Origin: a candidate division KSB1 bacterium | Lineage (GTDB): Bacteria; Zhuqueibacterota; Zhuqueibacteria; Residuimicrobiales; Krinioviventaceae | Assembly (NCBI GenBank): GCA_034521575.1 | Contig: JAXHMJ010000002.1 | Coordinates: forward strand, 94,706-158,705 | Direction: 5' to 3' | Length of the DNA stretch: 64,000 nt | Part shown: piece by piece, positions 61,914 through 64,000 of the stretch | How positions within the stretch are numbered: position 1 is the stretch's first letter | Layout: every line of letters starts with the position of its first letter | The notes under the pieces: model-generated | Database searches by the model: none | What the model saw: the letters and a program-made list of their open reading frames with translations, nothing else | Told to the model about the DNA's origin: nothing | Made by a program: the position numbers and the translations under genes

Positions 61914-62984
61914 ATGAATTTAACAGCGATCAGAAATAAGCTAAAAACAGCAGGCCGATGTGGACTGTTGACAGGATTATTATTCCTTTTGGCCGCTGTC
62001 CCTCAATCGCTGCAGGCCCAGACAGTCAGCGGTGTGGGAACAACGGCCGCCAGTTTTCTCAAAATCGGCGTGGGAGCTCGCGCTCTGGGAATGGGAGAGG
62101 CGTATACCACGCAGGCCACGGATGTGACAGCCCTGTACTGGAATCCGGGCGCCCTGGACCGTATCGACAATATCCAGATGGTGTTCAACCATTTTGATTA
62201 TCTGGCAGATATCTATTTTGAATATTTTGGCGCTGCGGTGCCGATTCAAAATCTGGGAACGTTCGGCATATCTTTTTCATATTTGGGAATGCCGGATATG
62301 GAGCGAACAACGGTCATGTCACCGGACGGGAATGGTGAAATGGTCTCTGCACATTCCTACGCCGTAAATGTTGGATTTGCCCGCGCTCTCACAGACCGAT
62401 TTGCAATCGGTGGAAATGTAAAATATGTGGGCGAGAGCATCTGGCATGCTCAGGCTACCGGATTTGCGTTCGATGTCGGGCTGCTGTATCGTGCGCTTTT
62501 TAGAAACGTAAAGATCGGTATGTCGATTACCAATTTCGGTACGGATATGAGCATGCAGGGACGCGATATGCTGATTCAGCATGATATCTCTGAACAATAT
62601 GCAGGAAACAATGAAAATATTAACGCCTATCTGGACACTGACGGGTTTCCGATGCCGGTTCTGTTCCGGGTCGGTTTATCCGCAAATATCGGACGTGATT
62701 TTTTCAATCTTGAGAAATACGACTGGATCGTTGCCGTGGATGCGGTTCATCCCAATGACAATCGGGAGTATCTGAATGTCGGTACCGAAATCGATGTGTG
62801 GAATGCTTTGGCTCTGCGCACCGGATATCGGCAACTTTTCCTTAAAGACCGGGAGGGCGGCTTTACATTCGGATTTGGGGTCCGGTTTAATATTCTAAAT
62901 ACGGTTCTGAATCTCGATTATGCAAATGTGGATTACGGTCGTTTGGATCATCACAATAAATTTTCATTGTTATTTTCATTTTAA
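61914..62984 (+). CDS. PorV/PorQ-type outer-membrane barrel protein
   Basis: 356 residues, start ATG 61914 behind GAGG. Signal peptide, then VGTTAASFLKIGVGARALGM, GEAYTTQATDVTALYWNPGA, the PorV/UPF0164 signature (GARALGMGxA...D..A..WNPA). The barrel follows, ending FSLLFSF. Proteins of this type are outer-membrane partners of Por-type secretion and of sorting-tail proteins. Its position between a TonB receptor and a secreted protein suggests it helps export or anchor the latter. Confidence 0.92.
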   Translation: MNLTAIRNKLKTAGRCGLLTGLLFLLAAVPQSLQAQTVSGVGTTAASFLKIGVGARALGMGEAYTTQATDVTALYWNPGALDRIDNIQMVFNHFDYLADIYFEYFGAAVPIQNLGTFGISFSYLGMPDMERTTVMSPDGNGEMVSAHSYAVNVGFARALTDRFAIGGNVKYVGESIWHAQATGFAFDVGLLYRALFRNVKIGMSITNFGTDMSMQGRDMLIQHDISEQYAGNNENINAYLDTDGFPMPVLFRVGLSANIGRDFFNLEKYDWIVAVDAVHPNDNREYLNVGTEIDVWNALALRTGYRQLFLKDREGGFTFGFGVRFNILNTVLNLDYANVDYGRLDHHNKFSLLFSF

Positions 62985-63004
62985 TGTTGAACAGAGGATT
63001 GGTT

Positions 63005-64000
63005 ATGAATTATAAATTATTGACAGTGTTGATTCTACTTGCCGGTTTTAGTGCGGCCTCTGCCGAAGAAATCGGGCACGGAGACGCAATCAACCGCGCC
63101 GAAAATGTGCACGCCGGCAATCTGGTGCGTGTCACATTTTACAATCACGGTATGATGGGGGGGATCAAAGGTGACCAGAGCACAGTGTACGGCGGTGAAT
63201 GGCCCATCGGTACCGGTATGGTACAAATGGGTAATACATCGTTCTATGTGATGAGTAATGTGCGGGTGTTCGCCGGCCTGGATTCTGCCACCGGTGATTC
63301 AACTTTTGAATATGTAACACCGGTGATTTTTTGTCAGGGTTGGGATCCCAATATGTTTTCTCATGATTCATTGGGCACATTTTTGGGGTTTGAACCTTTG
63401 CCCGGTTACCTGAATATTACACAGAAAGAAAAAGATCCGTCGCATGCGGTTGCCATGAGTCACATGCCGTTTACCTGGCCGCCGTTCTGGCCGGACAAGC
63501 AGGAAGACTCGAACGATCCGGGATGGAGTGGCAGCTGGAATGGATATTTCGGCAAAGATCAGCTGAATGCCGATGAAGAAAGCTATTTTATCCTGGATGA
63601 CTACCAGTACAAAAAACTGGTGCGCGGCTACCAACTTCCCGAACCGGTTCCTTCGGAACCGGACCGCGGCGGTCTGGGACTGCGTCTGGCTGCGCGCGGA
63701 CTGCAGTGGTCGAATCCGGATGCTGAGGATTGTATATTCTGGCTGTATGAAATCCGTAATTTTGGTGAACTGAGTCTGGATCAAACCGTATTCGGGGCCA
63801 ATGTCGGCGCTTCCAGCGGCGGATTAATCGGTGAGAATTCTGATTACGATGATGACGCGGCAAAGTATTACCGTGAAAGAGCGTTGGCCGTGAATTACGA
63901 TTCCGATAATACCGGAACCCGTGGATACACGCCCGTACCCTGGGTGGGATTCGCATTTCTGGAGAGTCCCGGCAATGCGTTTGACGGCATCGATAATGAC
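63005..64000 (+). CDS. Secreted protein of unknown function, N-terminal part (truncated by window end)
   Basis: From ATG 63005 (GAGG upstream) the frame stays open to the last base, giving 332 residues so far. Signal peptide NYKLLTVLILLAGFSAASAE. Repeating hydrophobic/aromatic strands (VRVTFYNHGMMGGIKGDQST, VFAGLDSATGDSTFEYVTPV, FWPDKQEDSNDPGWSGSWNG, LAARGLQWSNPDAEDCIFWL) recall the large hypothetical secreted proteins found downstream of PorV genes in KSB1-like genomes, which usually end in a FlgD-Ig-like tail. The tail would lie beyond the window. No enzymatic motif recognised. Confidence 0.85.
   Translation, partial: MNYKLLTVLILLAGFSAASAEEIGHGDAINRAENVHAGNLVRVTFYNHGMMGGIKGDQSTVYGGEWPIGTGMVQMGNTSFYVMSNVRVFAGLDSATGDSTFEYVTPVIFCQGWDPNMFSHDSLGTFLGFEPLPGYLNITQKEKDPSHAVAMSHMPFTWPPFWPDKQEDSNDPGWSGSWNGYFGKDQLNADEESYFILDDYQYKKLVRGYQLPEPVPSEPDRGGLGLRLAARGLQWSNPDAEDCIFWLYEIRNFGELSLDQTVFGANVGASSGGLIGENSDYDDDAAKYYRERALAVNYDSDNTGTRGYTPVPWVGFAFLESPGNAFDGIDND

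Noticed and set aside
1-64000. tRNA genes, rRNA genes, CRISPR arrays, insertion sequences
   Set aside because: Scanned by eye for T-arm-like GTTCGAATC contexts, regularly spaced repeats and transposase motifs on both strands; none was convincing. A covariance-model search would be decisive.

Overview
The window looks like a chromosomal segment (probably a metagenome-assembled contig) of a Gram-negative bacterium of the Calditrichota / candidate division KSB1 type within or next to the Bacteroidota-Chlorobiota superphylum. The evidence is the recurrent C-terminal FlgD-Ig-like (Por/T9SS-like) tail with an NPFNP motif on large secreted proteins, SusC-like TonB-dependent receptors with a carboxypeptidase-regulatory N-domain, PorV-type outer-membrane proteins, ECF sigma/FecR signalling, and carbohydrate enzymes. 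This placement is inference; there is no rRNA or other marker gene. I saw no tRNA, rRNA, CRISPR array or intact insertion sequence.

Layout. 1-8.2 kb: end of a secreted protein, an SDR-like protein, decayed fragments, an unknown protein, and a minus-strand pair of large secreted proteins, one with a dockerin-like tail and one with a possible cohesin-like N-domain. 8.7-19.2 kb: a GH2 relic, a GNAT protein, an exported endonuclease/phosphatase-fold protein, a bile-acid-type symporter, Tat-exported enolase-superfamily and Sec-exported RraA-like enzymes, prolyl oligopeptidase and ICMT relics, and a nucleoside-hydrolase-like lipoprotein. 19.4-22.6 kb: an ECF sigma / FecR / STN-TonB / TonB-like lipoprotein operon. 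23.6-30.8 kb: an M16 peptidase, a truncated flavoprotein behind an orphan Fur box, and a three-gene operon joining a zinc-ligand-less CysRS paralogue to a NodI/NodJ-like ABC transporter. 30.8-46.1 kb: a membrane-anchored winged-helix regulator divergent from a TonB receptor, a tandemly duplicated beta-helix protein, GH3, DUF2264, SSS symporter, alginate-lyase relic and HAD phosphatase; this reads as an oligosaccharide (probably uronate-rich) utilisation locus. 46.2-54.5 kb: a JAMM-DinG helicase fusion, a second ECF sigma/anti-sigma operon, a TonB-like porin with an ECF-transporter S component, a small protein and an AmrS-type radical SAM enzyme. 54.7-64 kb: a LacI-like sensor without a DNA-binding domain, a CBM-rich secreted protein, a TonB receptor, a PorV protein and a secreted protein that runs off the end.

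Two kinds of damage must be kept apart. Many otherwise intact genes are split by a single-base frameshift (near 3760, 5950, 21470, 35964, 38525, 40098, 44320, 60010 and 60450), several in short homopolymers, which suggests consensus error as much as decay. Other loci have lost whole domains (GH2, prolyl oligopeptidase, flavoprotein, alginate lyase, PorV and RND fragments) and are real relics whatever the read quality. Where one gene is split, each reading frame is listed separately and cross-referenced.

The most unusual items are the CysRS-paralogue/ABC-transporter operon, the JAMM-DinG fusion, the free-standing STN-TonB protein in a sigma operon, the HTH-less LacI-like protein, the homogenised tandem duplication, and several long perfect palindromes in intergenic DNA.
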